NCBI GenBank assembly: GCA_001567105.1
Contig: LMZR01000014.1
Coordinates: 62,001-126,000 of the forward strand
From: Chloroflexi bacterium OLB14
Lineage (GTDB): Bacteria; Chloroflexota; Anaerolineae; Anaerolineales; Villigracilaceae
Length of the DNA: 64,000 nucleotides
Direction of reading: 5' to 3'
Part shown: one piece after another, positions 1 through 9,134 of the stretch
Position numbering within the stretch: position 1 is the stretch's first letter
How the letters are laid out: the number at the start of each line of letters is the position of its first letter
Notes under the pieces: model-generated
Databases searched by the model: none
What the model saw: only the letters and a program-made list of their open reading frames with translations
Told to the model about the DNA's origin: nothing
Program-made: the position numbers and the translations under genes

Positions 1-2
1 AA

Positions 3-971
3 CCAAGAAAATTAAATACACCGCTTGATAAATTAACTCGCAAACAAGCAGGGCGACGTTCATTGACGAAAACAGAACGTAAGCATGGACGTTACATCAA
101 AGCTCGCCCTGCTGGTGATAAATTAAATGACATTGCATTTGATGCAACTTTTCGGGCGGCGGCTCCATTTCAAAAACAAAGAACAGAAGAAAGAAAAAAA
201 TTAGCCTTCTCAATTAAGAAGGGCGATTTACAACGCAAGATTCGCGTCAAGCGCGTTGCAAATTTAGTTTTATTTTTAGTAGATGCTTCATGGTCTATGG
301 CTGTGGCGGAACGTATGAATGCCACTAAAGGTGCAATACTTTCATTACTAACAGATGCTTATCAACGAAGAGATAGAGTTGGTTTAATCGTTTTCCAAAA
401 AGATAGAGCCACATTAGTTTTACAACCTACTAATTCGGTTCAACTTGCACAACGCGCACTGATGGATATTCCAGTCGGCGGAAAGACTCCCCTATCCGCA
501 GGTTTGTTCATGGCGTACGATGTGTTACGACATGAAAAACATGTCCACCCTGATGTTGAACCTTTATTAATGGTAATGACCGATGGCGCAGGCAATGTTT
601 CATTAGGCACAATGCCTCCACAAGAAGAATCTTTCAAATTTGCTGAAATGATTGCCAATGAAAAAATTCGTTCAGTAGTCATCAACATGGAACACGCCGC
701 ATTTGACCAAGGTTTAGCAAAACAACTCGCCGACCATTTAGAAGCACCTTGTTATTCATTAAGTGAACTCAAGGCTGAGAATTTATATCACGCCGTGAAA
801 GATGAAATGGCGAAGCGAGTAAAAAATAATTACGAAACCTCCGAGGTCTTTAAGACCTCGGAGGTTTTTTTATTCACGAATCAAACCCCAAGCCCAACGC
901 ATCTAACAACTTCAACCACAAATTTCTTTCCCCATTATTTTCATCTGCTTTTTGCAACGACCATCTTGTAA
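3..971 (+). CDS. Magnesium/cobalt chelatase subunit D-like VWA protein, C-terminal part
   Basis: The gene is cut by the window start and is open from base 3. The basic stretch RKQAGRRS and the following linker lead into a von Willebrand A domain with the MIDAS motif DASWS, as in the C-terminal half of BchD/ChlD and related cobaltochelatase subunits. These act with an AAA+ partner to drive metal insertion into a tetrapyrrole. The frame runs through a perfect terminator hairpin at 835-871 and ends at 971 inside the convergent gene. One extra A in the A6 run at 821-826 would put a TAA at 827-829 and give the ending KRVKK, so the last ~48 residues are probably an artefact. The metal cannot be decided from this fragment. 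Confidence 0.85.
   Translation, partial: PRKLNTPLDKLTRKQAGRRSLTKTERKHGRYIKARPAGDKLNDIAFDATFRAAAPFQKQRTEERKKLAFSIKKGDLQRKIRVKRVANLVLFLVDASWSMAVAERMNATKGAILSLLTDAYQRRDRVGLIVFQKDRATLVLQPTNSVQLAQRALMDIPVGGKTPLSAGLFMAYDVLRHEKHVHPDVEPLLMVMTDGAGNVSLGTMPPQEESFKFAEMIANEKIRSVVINMEHAAFDQGLAKQLADHLEAPCYSLSELKAENLYHAVKDEMAKRVKNNYETSEVFKTSEVFLFTNQTPSPTHLTTSTTNFFPHYFHLLFATTIL
835..871. terminator. Bidirectional intrinsic terminator between convergent genes
   Basis: A near-perfect inverted repeat (arms AACCTCCGAGGTCTT and its complement) has an A-tract on the left and a T7 tract on the right. It can therefore stop transcription from both the VWA gene and the convergent FAD oxidoreductase. Confidence 0.85.
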
Positions 972-2289
972 AATTGATAATCGGTGAGCGCAATGGCTCA
1001 GGTGGGAATGGAAATGGTTTTGATTTCACCATTTGCAATTCAGTGCGTTCTGTTTTTTCGCCACTTAATAAATCTAACATCACATTCGCGCCGAAGCGTG
1101 AAGCACCCACGCCCAAACCTGTATAACCCAAACTATAAGCAACCTTGCCATGCATAGATGTATCCCAAAAAGCGGCGTAACGCGAACAAGTATCAATCAC
1201 ACCGCCCCAAGCATGTGTGAATCGCAAACCTGTCAGCGAGGGAAAAGTTTGGAAGAAGTGCTCAGCTAAAAGTCCGAAAGAAGCGGGATTGTTTTCCAAA
1301 GATGAATCAATTTGATTATGTTTAAAATAAATCGCATCATATCCACCAAATAAAATTCGATTATCTTGCGTGGTGCGATAATAATGAAACTGATTGCCAT
1401 TATCGCCAATGCCTTCACGTCCCTGCCAACCAATCGAATCACGTTGCGCTTTTGATAACGGCTCACTCATCAAAACATAATCATACACAGGCACAATATA
1501 AAACGACAAATGTTTTAATAATGGCTGAAAAGCATTGGTAGCCAAAGCAATTTTTTTTGATTTAATTTCAGCACGTTGAGTTTTGACGATAACGACATCA
1601 CGCTTCTCTACCAGACTTTCAACTTGGGTGCCCTCAAAAATTTTGACTCCTAACCCCAAACAAATTTTTGTTAAGCCCCACGCCAATTGAGCAGGGTTGA
1701 GCATTGCCATATCGGGGTCAAGCATAGCCGCCAAATAACTCGGCGAATTGACTCGCGCCCGAACTTCCTCTTGACTTAAATATTTTGCATCAATACCATA
1801 TTGTTGTAACAGTGCAACTTCTTCATGAAGATCATCAATTTGATATGACTCAGTTGCCACATTGATTTCACCCGAGCGAATAAAATCACATTCGATGTTG
1901 AATTGTTTAATGGTATTTTCTATTTCATCTAAATTATCACGCCCCAATTGCAAAAGTTTGGGAAGTTCTTCTTTCCAACGACTATAACCATTTGAGAATC
2001 CATGTGTTAACGAAGCGGAACAAAAACCGCCGTTTCGTCCAGTGGCGCCATAAGCAATTTGATGTGCTTCCAGCAAAACAACTTCTTGTTGTGGATTTCT
2101 TTGTTTAGCAAGTAAAGCAGTCCACAAGCCTGTAAAGCCCCCACCGATAATACATAAATCGGCTTCGATATTATTTTTTAATGATTCAGTTTTTTCTGGT
2201 TTGTGTGGATCATCTAACCAAAAGGGTGTTAATTTCACATCCGCTAGGGCTTGCAAACTTTCAGGGCGCGGCGTGTTCGAGAAAAACAT
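874..2289 (-). CDS. FAD-dependent oxidoreductase, DAO family (PuuB-like)
   Basis: The predicted protein has about 471 residues and is cytosolic. Near residue 40 it has a Rossmann dinucleotide-binding motif (CIIGGGFTGLWTA) followed by an acidic residue in VVLLEAH and the ATGRNGG segment typical of D-amino-acid-oxidase/gamma-glutamylputrescine-oxidase-like flavoproteins. The C-terminus has the second FAD-contact motif around GYTGLGVGASRFG. It probably oxidises an amine or amino acid, but the substrate cannot be told. I chose the ATG at 2289 because GGAG lies six bases upstream; an in-frame ATG at 2322 would add 11 residues without a better ribosome site. It stands alone and converges with the VWA gene across a shared terminator. 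Confidence 0.88.
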   Translation of the reverse strand: MFFSNTPRPESLQALADVKLTPFWLDDPHKPEKTESLKNNIEADLCIIGGGFTGLWTALLAKQRNPQQEVVLLEAHQIAYGATGRNGGFCSASLTHGFSNGYSRWKEELPKLLQLGRDNLDEIENTIKQFNIECDFIRSGEINVATESYQIDDLHEEVALLQQYGIDAKYLSQEEVRARVNSPSYLAAMLDPDMAMLNPAQLAWGLTKICLGLGVKIFEGTQVESLVEKRDVVIVKTQRAEIKSKKIALATNAFQPLLKHLSFYIVPVYDYVLMSEPLSKAQRDSIGWQGREGIGDNGNQFHYYRTTQDNRILFGGYDAIYFKHNQIDSSLENNPASFGLLAEHFFQTFPSLTGLRFTHAWGGVIDTCSRYAAFWDTSMHGKVAYSLGYTGLGVGASRFGANVMLDLLSGEKTERTELQMVKSKPFPFPPEPLRSPIINFTRWSLQKADENNGERNLWLKLLDALGLGFDS

Positions 2290-2415
2290 GAAGTCTCCAA
2301 CTTCGCGGCTTACCCATTTCACAGGGTAAGTTCAGAGAATGGCATGAGTGTAATCGAAGGTTATAAAAGCCGTCAAATTGTGAGTGGCTAATAAAGAAGG
2401 TAATCTAAAAGATTT

Positions 2416-2487
2416 AACCACAAAGACTACGAAAAACACAGAGAAAATCTTATAAAAATCTCTGTGGACTCTGTGTTCTCTGTGGTG
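2416..2487. repeat. ACCACAGAG-type palindromic repeat, copy 1
   Basis: An imperfect inverted repeat of about 72 bases with arms reading AACCACAAAGACTACG and CTGTGTTCTCTGTGGT. Related copies lie at 16090-16161 and 25336-25400. All three are intergenic. Confidence 0.8.
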
Positions 2488-2533
2488 ATTGCTTTTTGCC
2501 CTCCTTTTTCGGCGCTTCCAATATTTTTCCCTC

Positions 2534-2577
2534 TTGACAAATTAGAAATTTTGTTCTATATTTTAGAACACTTGTTC
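2534..2577 (+). promoter_or_regulatory. Promoter with overlapping LexA/DinR-like box
   Basis: TTGACA (2534-2539) is followed after 17 bases by TATATT (2557-2562). At 2566-2577, over the expected start point, lies GAAC-ACTT-GTTC. It fits the GAACNNNNGTTC pattern of the Gram-positive-type SOS box. The promoter drives the membrane-protein gene at 2611. The promoter is well supported; LexA control is an inference. Confidence 0.65.
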
Positions 2578-2610
2578 AGTTAATTGACTATCTTCATCAA
2601 GGAGGTTGAA

Positions 2611-3438
2611 ATGTCAAACTATCGTCGTAATAACCCACTAGGGGAAGGAATCCGCAGGTTGTGGAATAGCATCGTCTACAACCGACAATTTAATCGTGGT
2701 GCTGCTTTTGGCACTATTATCATCGGTGCATTACTGGCATTTGAAATTTTCAACTTTAGTGCTACTCAACATTCTCTGCAAGATATGTTGGGTGAATTAA
2801 GCTTTGGCGGTTTCAAATGGGCAACCATTCTGGCTATTGCTTTCTGTGGCATAGACTTTGCTGGCATTGCACGCATCTTCACCCCCGAACAAGGGCGTGA
2901 TGAACCCGCTGAAATATATTATCTCTTTGGTGCTTGGTTACTGGCGGCTGGTTTCAATGCAATTCTAATTTGGTGGAGTGTTTCTGTTGCCATTGCAAAC
3001 AATGGTGGCATTCAAGGCACTTCTGCTGTTAGTGGGCAAGCTCTAACAAAAGGTGTACCAATTTTTGTGGCGGCTATGGTTTGGTTAGTGCGTGTGTTAA
3101 TTATTGGCACAATCTCAATGGCTGGCGATCGCCTATTTACCACAGCACAAGCACATCAACCTTTCCAACAATCACGCCCTACATATAACAGCACCCCTCA
3201 ACCACGCCCAACATATCAAAGCCAAAGTTATCAACGCCCTGTCAACCAACCAAGCAACCAACCCATCTTACGCCCTGCTTCGCAAATTAATCGCCCTATC
3301 AACTCCAATACATTCCGCCCTGCACCAAAACCTGTTTCATCACAACAATCTTCGTTCATTCCGCCTGAACCAACTTATCACCCCGTTTCGTTTGATGCCC
3401 GCAATGCAGATGGTACAGAACGTCGTTTTGATGCATAA
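2611..3438 (+). CDS. Polytopic membrane protein with proline/glutamine-rich tail, function unknown
   Basis: I do not recognise the family. The first ~185 residues contain about four hydrophobic segments (around residues 35-55, 75-95, 112-137 and 150-172). The last ~90 residues are rich in Pro, Gln, Ser and Arg, with repeated RPTY and QPxxRP units, and are probably a disordered cytoplasmic tail. The start at 2611 is fixed by AAGGAGG eight bases upstream. The gene has a strong consensus promoter overlapped by an SOS-like box and is followed by a lytic transglycosylase in the same direction, which hints at a shared envelope role. Confidence 0.75.
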   Translation: MSNYRRNNPLGEGIRRLWNSIVYNRQFNRGAAFGTIIIGALLAFEIFNFSATQHSLQDMLGELSFGGFKWATILAIAFCGIDFAGIARIFTPEQGRDEPAEIYYLFGAWLLAAGFNAILIWWSVSVAIANNGGIQGTSAVSGQALTKGVPIFVAAMVWLVRVLIIGTISMAGDRLFTTAQAHQPFQQSRPTYNSTPQPRPTYQSQSYQRPVNQPSNQPILRPASQINRPINSNTFRPAPKPVSSQQSSFIPPEPTYHPVSFDARNADGTERRFDA

Positions 3439-3572
3439 CTTGACAGTAGAACAAGAATCAACTAGCAAATAAATAAAGCAACATAAATGTTGCAGTACAA
3501 ATAGTAGTAAACAATTAAATAAAATCTAATTCGAGCTCGGTCCTGAACAGACCAAGAAAAGAGAATAAACTT

Positions 3573-4252
3573 ATGCCCCGCGCTCGCACCACAAAAAATA
3601 TCCGCCAACAACCGCTACCCCACAACATGCAGGTAGCGGTTGTTTATCTAATTTCACCATCGCTCCCCTTGCCGTTATCATCATTAGCGCTTTACTTTCA
3701 TCTTTTGCACTGAATTTAAATCCAACTCAAGATGAGATGCCCGATTCCACCTCAACCCACCTTTCACCTATCTTTAGAGTTGAAGTGCTCCACTGGGCTG
3801 ATTCTATCGTTCAGTGGGCATCCGCCTCAAGCCTTGACCCAAACTTGGTTGCCACAATCATGCAAATCGAATCTTGTGGCGATCCTCGCGCAACTTCCTC
3901 AACTGGAGCAATGGGATTATTTCAAGTGATGCCATTTCATTTTTATAAAACAGATAATCCTTATAACCCGAGCACCAACGCCACACGCGGACTCAACTAT
4001 CTCGTTCGCTCACTTGAAACAGCAAATGGAAATGTTCGCTTAGCCTTAGCAGGTTACAACGGTGGTATTGGTGTAATTAATAGAAGTGAATATACGTGGT
4101 CAGCACAGACAAAAAGATATGTGCAATATGGTTTTCCCATTTATCAAGATGCCATCAGTGGAAATGAAATCAGCAATTCGCTCAATGAATGGTACACAAA
4201 GTATGGGGTTAGTTTATGCAATCAAGCCGCAAACAGATTAGGCTTGCCGTAA
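3573..4252 (+). CDS. Membrane-anchored lytic transglycosylase (SLT domain), frame broken near its start
   Basis: The uninterrupted catalytic part (from ATG 3737) has the SLT lysozyme-like signature: IMQIESCGDP with the catalytic Glu, then GAMGLFQVMP and the LAGYNGG motif. Such enzymes cleave peptidoglycan glycan strands. The same frame is open upstream and encodes a membrane segment (IAPLAVIIISALL) but has no start. ATG 3573 begins MPRARTTK in another frame, and one missing A in the A6 run at 3593-3598 joins the two into a protein of about 226 residues with a short cytoplasmic N-terminus, one signal anchor and an extracytoplasmic SLT domain. The full-length model is inference; the domain call is firm. 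Confidence 0.8.
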
Positions 4253-4274
4253 TAAATTATCTTAGTTGTGTGTC

Positions 4275-5642
4275 TTACTTCATCACGTTCAACCAAATTG
4301 CAAAGGTAGTGCCTTCGCCTTCTTTTGATTCAACTTTTATTTGCCCACCATGTCGTTCAATAATCCATTTCGCAATAGATAATCCCAACCCAAAGCCACT
4401 AGACTTTGAACGCGTACGAGATTTTTCAGCACGATAAAATCTATCAAAAATATGAGGCAAATCATCAGCAGGGATGCCAGCACCAGTATCCCGCACAATG
4501 AGGCGGCACTGGCTCGCAATCTTGGATAAACTCAAAAACACTTCTCCACCAGGGGGGGTATATTGAATCGCATTGGCGATCAAATTTAACAAAACCTGCT
4601 TCAAACGGTCACGATCGCCATACACAATAACTTCATCAATATCATTTAAGTGCACTTTCACTTTATTGCCAGCCAACACACGCACTTCAGTAAAAACTTC
4701 TGTCAACAACAAATCTAATTCCACCTGACCAAAACTCAAAGCCAATTCACCAGACTCAGCCTGAGCCAACAGTAACAAACCGCCCACCAAACGATTCAAC
4801 CTTCCCACCTCATCATCTATCCCATTCAAAATATCATCATCTGTAATTTTAATGCGTCGCATTAAATCCACATTCCCCTTAATCACAGTTAATGGCGTGC
4901 GCAACTCATGGCTAACATCTGCCAACAACCTTTGTTGCGATTCAAATAATTTTTCCAACCGTTCCAAAGTCTGATTTAATGAAAGCGCAAGGTACCCCAC
5001 CTCATCATCCGATTTGCCACGTAAAGGAATCCTACGGGATAAATCATCCGCCCGATTGATTTGATCAACAGTATCACCAATCGTTGCCAATGGAGATAGC
5101 GCCCGCCCAAGCACAATCCACGACCCAAGGCTAGCAAAAAGAATCCCAGCCACAGCAATCACAAACATAGTAGAAAGTAAATTATCTTGCGTCACATCCA
5201 CCACTTTCAAACTAACACCTACTTGCAAAATACCCACTTCACGGTTGCCAAGCAGTAACGCCACACTCAACACTCGAAAATGAGCATTCTGAAAAATAGA
5301 ATCGTTATAAATTGGAACATCACTTTGAAACCCAATAGGGTCCAACGGTATATTCACCCCACCAATACGCGGAGAAGAAGCCACCACCTGCCCTTCATTA
5401 TTCCACACCTGAATATATACATTCGTGGCAATATCCAATTCTGGCAAATTGATAATATTCAAATCCCCCATCGAATTAATACTAGCCGTATTAATAATTT
5501 CCTTCGCAACACCTTCCAGCGTATTATCTAACTGATTAATTAAAGTAAAACTAATAAACCCATAAATTGTTATCCCAAAAATAAGCAAAATTACACTTAT
5601 ATAAGTTGAGTACAACAAAGTCAAACGCAGGCGCAAAGACAT
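4275..5642 (-). CDS. Two-component sensor histidine kinase (HAMP-HisKA-HATPase)
   Basis: The protein has 455 residues. Transmembrane helix 1 is near residues 8-30, then an extracytoplasmic sensor region to about 155, helix 2 near 160-182, and a HAMP linker. The HisKA dimerisation domain carries the phospho-accepting His in DVSHELRTPL. The ATPase domain has N box NLIANAIQYTP, G1 box DTGAGIPADD, F box FDRFYRAEKS and G2 box GFGLGLSIAKW. It lies 36 bases downstream of its response regulator and is surely co-transcribed with it. The signal is unknown. Confidence 0.93.
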   Translation of the reverse strand: MSLRLRLTLLYSTYISVILLIFGITIYGFISFTLINQLDNTLEGVAKEIINTASINSMGDLNIINLPELDIATNVYIQVWNNEGQVVASSPRIGGVNIPLDPIGFQSDVPIYNDSIFQNAHFRVLSVALLLGNREVGILQVGVSLKVVDVTQDNLLSTMFVIAVAGILFASLGSWIVLGRALSPLATIGDTVDQINRADDLSRRIPLRGKSDDEVGYLALSLNQTLERLEKLFESQQRLLADVSHELRTPLTVIKGNVDLMRRIKITDDDILNGIDDEVGRLNRLVGGLLLLAQAESGELALSFGQVELDLLLTEVFTEVRVLAGNKVKVHLNDIDEVIVYGDRDRLKQVLLNLIANAIQYTPPGGEVFLSLSKIASQCRLIVRDTGAGIPADDLPHIFDRFYRAEKSRTRSKSSGFGLGLSIAKWIIERHGGQIKVESKEGEGTTFAIWLNVMK

Positions 5643-5678
5643 TCGATTTACAATTTACAAATCACCAACTACCAACCC

Positions 5679-6356
5679 TTACGGATTTTCCCGTAAAACA
5701 TACCCAACGCCACGCACCGTATGCAACAAACGAGTTTCATTATCTGCCTCTAATTTCTGACGCAAATAACGAATATATACTTCCAACACATTACTCTCGC
5801 CACCAAAATCATATCCCCACACACGATCAAAAATCACCTCACGCGTCAACACCTGTTTCGGATGGCGTAAAAACAACTCCAACAACTCATATTCCTTAGC
5901 AGTTAAATTAACTGTTCGTTCACCACGCGTTGCTTGGCGTGAGCCTGTATCTAATGAAAGGTCTGCAAATTTCAATACAGGAATTCGCTCAGGTTGAGTT
6001 CTACGCAACAAAGCCCGTACCCGTGCCAACAACTCATCCAAATTAAACGGCTTAATCATATAATCATCTGCGCCCGCATCCAACCCCTGAATACGATCTT
6101 GCACAGTATCTTTAGCAGTCAACATCAAAATCGGAATCGAACCACCTTGCCTCAAACGATGGCACACTTCCAAGCCATCCATACCAGGCAACATCCAATC
6201 CAAAATCACAAGGTCAGGTGTATGGTCACGCGCTGCAATCAAGCCCATGCGTCCATCCAACGCAGTATCCACCGTGTAGCCTTCATAAGCCAAACCACGT
6301 TGTAACAATTTCAGAATGGCTTGGTCATCTTCGATAATTAAAATTCGCTCATTCAT
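5679..6356 (-). CDS. OmpR/PhoB-family response regulator
   Basis: The protein has 225 residues. The receiver domain has the acidic pair EDD near residue 9, the phospho-accepting Asp at residue 53 ([13 protein letters not shown]), a Thr in MLTAKD and a Lys in [10 protein letters not shown]. The C-terminal winged helix (residues ~125-223) ends with the typical [11 protein letters not shown]. It is the first gene of a regulator-kinase pair and should act as a DNA-binding regulator phosphorylated by the kinase at 4275-5642. Confidence 0.95.
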   Translation of the reverse strand: MNERILIIEDDQAILKLLQRGLAYEGYTVDTALDGRMGLIAARDHTPDLVILDWMLPGMDGLEVCHRLRQGGSIPILMLTAKDTVQDRIQGLDAGADDYMIKPFNLDELLARVRALLRRTQPERIPVLKFADLSLDTGSRQATRGERTVNLTAKEYELLELFLRHPKQVLTREVIFDRVWGYDFGGESNVLEVYIRYLRQKLEADNETRLLHTVRGVGYVLRENP

Positions 6357-6399
6357 AATATTGCTCCTTCATTAAGAATATACCATAAATTCAAACTAC

Positions 6400-7053
6400 T
6401 CATTTGCCTCTCAATAAACTCACAGCATACTGAAAATCATCAGCATAGTCTGCTTGAAATGATACTCTATTACCCGTAACAGGATGAGAAAACGTTAATG
6501 AAAAAGCATGTAAAGCAGGGCGACTAATAATTTTTGATTCCGGCGCACTATACAAAACATCACCTAATAACGGATGACCCAACGCATAAGCATGGACTCG
6601 TATCTGATGAGTCCTGCCTGTCATCGGCATCGCCTCTATCATAGCGGATAGTTGGTACTGCTCCATCAACTTAAATCTTGTCTCCGACTTAACCCCATTT
6701 CTATCATCCACCATCGTGCGATGCTTATGCCCCACATTCACTCGTAACGGAAACTTAGTAATCTTCTCACTCCACTTTGGTACACCATTCACCAGTGCAT
6801 GATATTTCTTTTCCACTTCATGTTTTTCAAACTGAATATTCAACGAACGATGTGCTTCAGCATTCAATGCAAAGAGGATGATTCCGCTGGTGATTTTATC
6901 AATGCGATGCACCACCCAAATTTTATTAAACTTTTCTTCTAACACTTTGACCAAATAACTTGCACCTTTATTCCACCCCTCTGGCAAAACAGAAAGCCCA
7001 GCAGGTTTATTGATAACTAAAATATGTTCATCAACAAAAACAGTTTGTATCAT
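6400..7053 (-). CDS. RluA-family pseudouridine synthase
   Basis: The protein has 217 residues and lacks an S4 domain, so it is a short RluA-type enzyme. It has the family motifs LVINKPAGLSV and VVHRIDKITSG, with the catalytic Asp at residue 52, then the TGRTHQIRVH and HPLLGD motifs. It isomerises uridine to pseudouridine in RNA; whether the target is 23S rRNA or tRNA cannot be read from the sequence. It starts six bases after the stop of the upstream cupin gene, so the two form an operon. Confidence 0.92.
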   Translation of the reverse strand: MIQTVFVDEHILVINKPAGLSVLPEGWNKGASYLVKVLEEKFNKIWVVHRIDKITSGIILFALNAEAHRSLNIQFEKHEVEKKYHALVNGVPKWSEKITKFPLRVNVGHKHRTMVDDRNGVKSETRFKLMEQYQLSAMIEAMPMTGRTHQIRVHAYALGHPLLGDVLYSAPESKIISRPALHAFSLTFSHPVTGNRVSFQADYADDFQYAVSLLRGK

Positions 7054-7059
7054 TGCTAT

Positions 7060-7536
7060 TTATTTCTTTCCCATCATCTTCTTAATTAATTTCTTAGCCT
7101 TTATATACATCTTATCTATTAAAGAATCGCGCACAGACCGAAAAACAGCAAACTTCTTAACATACTTCGGCACAGTCCACACCGTCTCTAAGCCTTGCGG
7201 AAAAAACGCCACGTCACCAACTTTCAATGTATAGGTGGCACCTTGTTCTTCAATAATTACTTCGCCTTCTAAAATATGCACAATTTCATCACAACCAAAA
7301 ATGAATGTAAACTTACCCGCCTGACAGTCCCACAGCCCGCAAGACAAATTATTATCTTCTGCCTTCGCTAAAGGAATACTTCTAGCTGATGGAGTTCCTT
7401 CTTTAATCCAAACAGGTGGCAAAGGCGTAGAACCAAAATCCATGCGCGTTGTTGAGCCAGTTTGAATGACAGGCTTACCAAATTTTTTAACAGGGATATT
7501 TGCATCAATCATACTCAGTGCAGAATTATCAGTCAT
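7060..7536 (-). CDS. Cupin-domain protein (Cupin_3/DUF861-like)
   Basis: The protein has 158 residues from ATG 7536. An ATG at 7587 would add 17 residues encoded within a dispersed repeat and is unlikely. The core is a small beta-barrel with DEIVHILEGEVIIEE, GDVAFFPQGLETVW and a final VRK-like VKKFAVFR, as in the (S)-ureidoglycine aminohydrolase-like Cupin_3 family. Many members have no known substrate. The C-terminus is unusually basic (KKLIKKMMGKK). It is the promoter-proximal gene of the pair with the pseudouridine synthase. Confidence 0.82.
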   Translation of the reverse strand: MTDNSALSMIDANIPVKKFGKPVIQTGSTTRMDFGSTPLPPVWIKEGTPSARSIPLAKAEDNNLSCGLWDCQAGKFTFIFGCDEIVHILEGEVIIEEQGATYTLKVGDVAFFPQGLETVWTVPKYVKKFAVFRSVRDSLIDKMYIKAKKLIKKMMGKK

Positions 7537-7550
7537 AAGTCTCTCTTTCG

Positions 7551-7642
7551 TCGTTGCGAGGGCGTTCTTGCTCTTTGCCCGAAGCAATCTCCACTATCAC
7601 CTAGAAGATTGCTTCGCCGCAAAGATCGCGCTCGCAATGACA
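7551..7642. repeat. Dispersed TTGCGAG/GAAGCAATCT palindromic repeat
   Basis: The left end reads TCGTTGCGAG and GAAGCAATCT, the right end AGATTGCTTCG and CTCGCAATGACA. Together they form an imperfect palindrome of about 92 bases between divergent genes. The same motif is widespread in intergenic DNA of Chloroflexi and several other phyla (general knowledge). Confidence 0.75.
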
Positions 7643-7705
7643 TGTAATAAACAAATTATACAATCTTTCTTGACACGAACATCAGCAAAGGTTTATCATG
7701 CCTCT

Positions 7706-8520
7706 ATGACAGAATCCACAAACCCCAACATCATTGACTCGCTCAATCATCCACTTGCCCAACCAATTCGCAAATTATTAACTCGCTCTGGCAGACAGGA
7801 ATTAAACAAAATCCTCATAGATGATGAAGAAAACATCCTAGAAGCACAACAGGCAGGGGTTAAGCTTGAATCGGTCTATTTTGCTGGAGAAAATCGAATA
7901 TCAGAAAATTTCAAAAAAGCAGATTTCAAAATCTATACCTATTCATGAAGTCGCCACACGCACATCTAAAAAATTATTTGAGAATGACAAACTCTCACGA
8001 GTGTTTGCCATTGCCCAAACACCAAAATCAATTGGCTTAGAAGCCTTGAAAACAATTTCAAAAGATATTGTCGTGCTAGAAGATTTAAGCATTTCAGGCA
8101 ACATCGGCAACATCACGCGCACATCGTTAGCATTAGGCGTTGGCGGAATTTTATTATTGAACATGGACCCCATTGATTTATACGACCGCCGTTTGATTCG
8201 TGCCAGCAGAGGTTATTTATTTTCTGTGCCGATGATTACCGCCAGCACAAAAGATTTTCTTGACTATTGCCAAAAAAAATAATGAAACATTATTAGTGAT
8301 GGATATGGATGCCGAAAAAATTGTCAGTGATATTTCATCTATGCCACAAAGATTATTGATTGCATTCGGCAGTGAAAAAGATGGCTGTTCACCCGAAGTG
8401 GAACAATCTGCAAGTTTGAAAGTTCGCATTCCAATTAGTGACAAAGTTGAATCATTAAATGTCTCTGCCTCCGCAGGAATTACATTGTTCAATCGAATTG
8501 GATTCAATCAAAAATCGTAG
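7706..8520 (+). CDS. TrmH/SpoU-family RNA 2'-O-methyltransferase, split by two frame breaks
   Basis: Three pieces in three frames make one gene of about 270 residues: 7706-7948 (N-terminal substrate-binding part), 7866-8282 and 8260-8520. The middle piece carries motif 1 of the SPOUT fold (LEDLSISGNIGNITRTS; the usual QDPxN is absent). The last has LLIAFGSEKDGCSPEV (motif 2) and PISDKVESLNVSASAGITLF (motif 3), which form the deep trefoil knot and bind SAM. The second break lies in the A8 run at 8272-8279, where removing one A restores the frame. The first lies between about 7913 and 7935, also A-rich. Nothing else suggests decay, so sequencing error is more likely than a pseudogene. The target RNA is unknown. 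Confidence 0.82.
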
Positions 8521-8663
8521 AGCTATTTTGTAACCCGCTATCTTGTTAATAAAACGCCACGCTACAAATATGACCTACACATTATTGCTCAAATCATCCT
8601 CTCATGACGTTGTTAAGGGAACTTTTTCTTAAAAAATTCGTCATATTTATATGGAGAAAAAAA

Positions 8664-9071
8664 ATGAAAAAAATAATACCAATCTTATTCACACTCATAT
8701 TAACTCTTTCAGCTTGTGCAGGGACTTCTGCTTCACCTGAAGGTGAATGGACATTAATTTCTTACGGTGATACAGCAAACCAAACACTTGCTTTACCGAA
8801 TACAGAAACTTCTATCAGTTTTAATTCTGATAATCAATTCAATGGAAACGTAGGTTGCAATATTTTTCATGCGGGTTATCAAACAGAAAAAAATACAATC
8901 AAAATACAGCCCATTGCCTCAACCAAAATGTATTGTCAAGACATCGCAGAGCAAGAAGATGCTATTCTACATATTCTTTCAGAGCAAACACTCAACTTTG
9001 AAGTGAATGGAAATCAACTTATATTAACATCATCAGATGGATTATCTATGATTGTGTTAGAGAAAAAATAA
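8664..9071 (+). CDS. META-domain lipoprotein, copy 1
   Basis: The protein has 135 residues. It starts with a lipoprotein signal peptide (basic MKKI, hydrophobic core, lipobox LSAC) and should be anchored outside the membrane. The rest is a META/HslJ-like domain: GEWTLISY at the start, the conserved GNVGCN loop and a later TKMYC. The start at 8664 follows GGAG; an upstream in-frame ATG at 8604 would destroy the signal peptide. It is followed 63 bases later by a close paralogue, so this is a recent tandem duplication. META proteins are linked to stress tolerance, but the role here is unknown. Confidence 0.88.
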   Translation: MKKIIPILFTLILTLSACAGTSASPEGEWTLISYGDTANQTLALPNTETSISFNSDNQFNGNVGCNIFHAGYQTEKNTIKIQPIASTKMYCQDIAEQEDAILHILSEQTLNFEVNGNQLILTSSDGLSMIVLEKK

Positions 9072-9134
9072 TTAATCAAAATATTTTTAGGAACTTTCCC
9101 CAAAAATATTTTTCAGATTTACATGGAGAAAAAA

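Noticed and set aside
3104-3472. 122-residue plus-strand frame overlapping the proline-rich tail of the membrane protein
   Set aside because: It is a shifted frame of low-complexity codons (His/Asn-rich) with no ribosome site; the membrane-protein frame has AAGGAGG and hydrophobic helices.
2611-4252. Prophage or conjugative-element remnant (membrane protein plus lytic transglycosylase)
   Set aside because: No integrase, relaxase, capsid or secretion ATPase gene is nearby and base composition does not change; two genes alone are not enough.
7706-8520. Programmed frameshifting in the TrmH-like gene
   Set aside because: Two breaks in different directions, both in A-rich stretches, with no slippery heptamer-plus-structure arrangement, and many unrelated genes in the contig show the same defect; assembly error is simpler.
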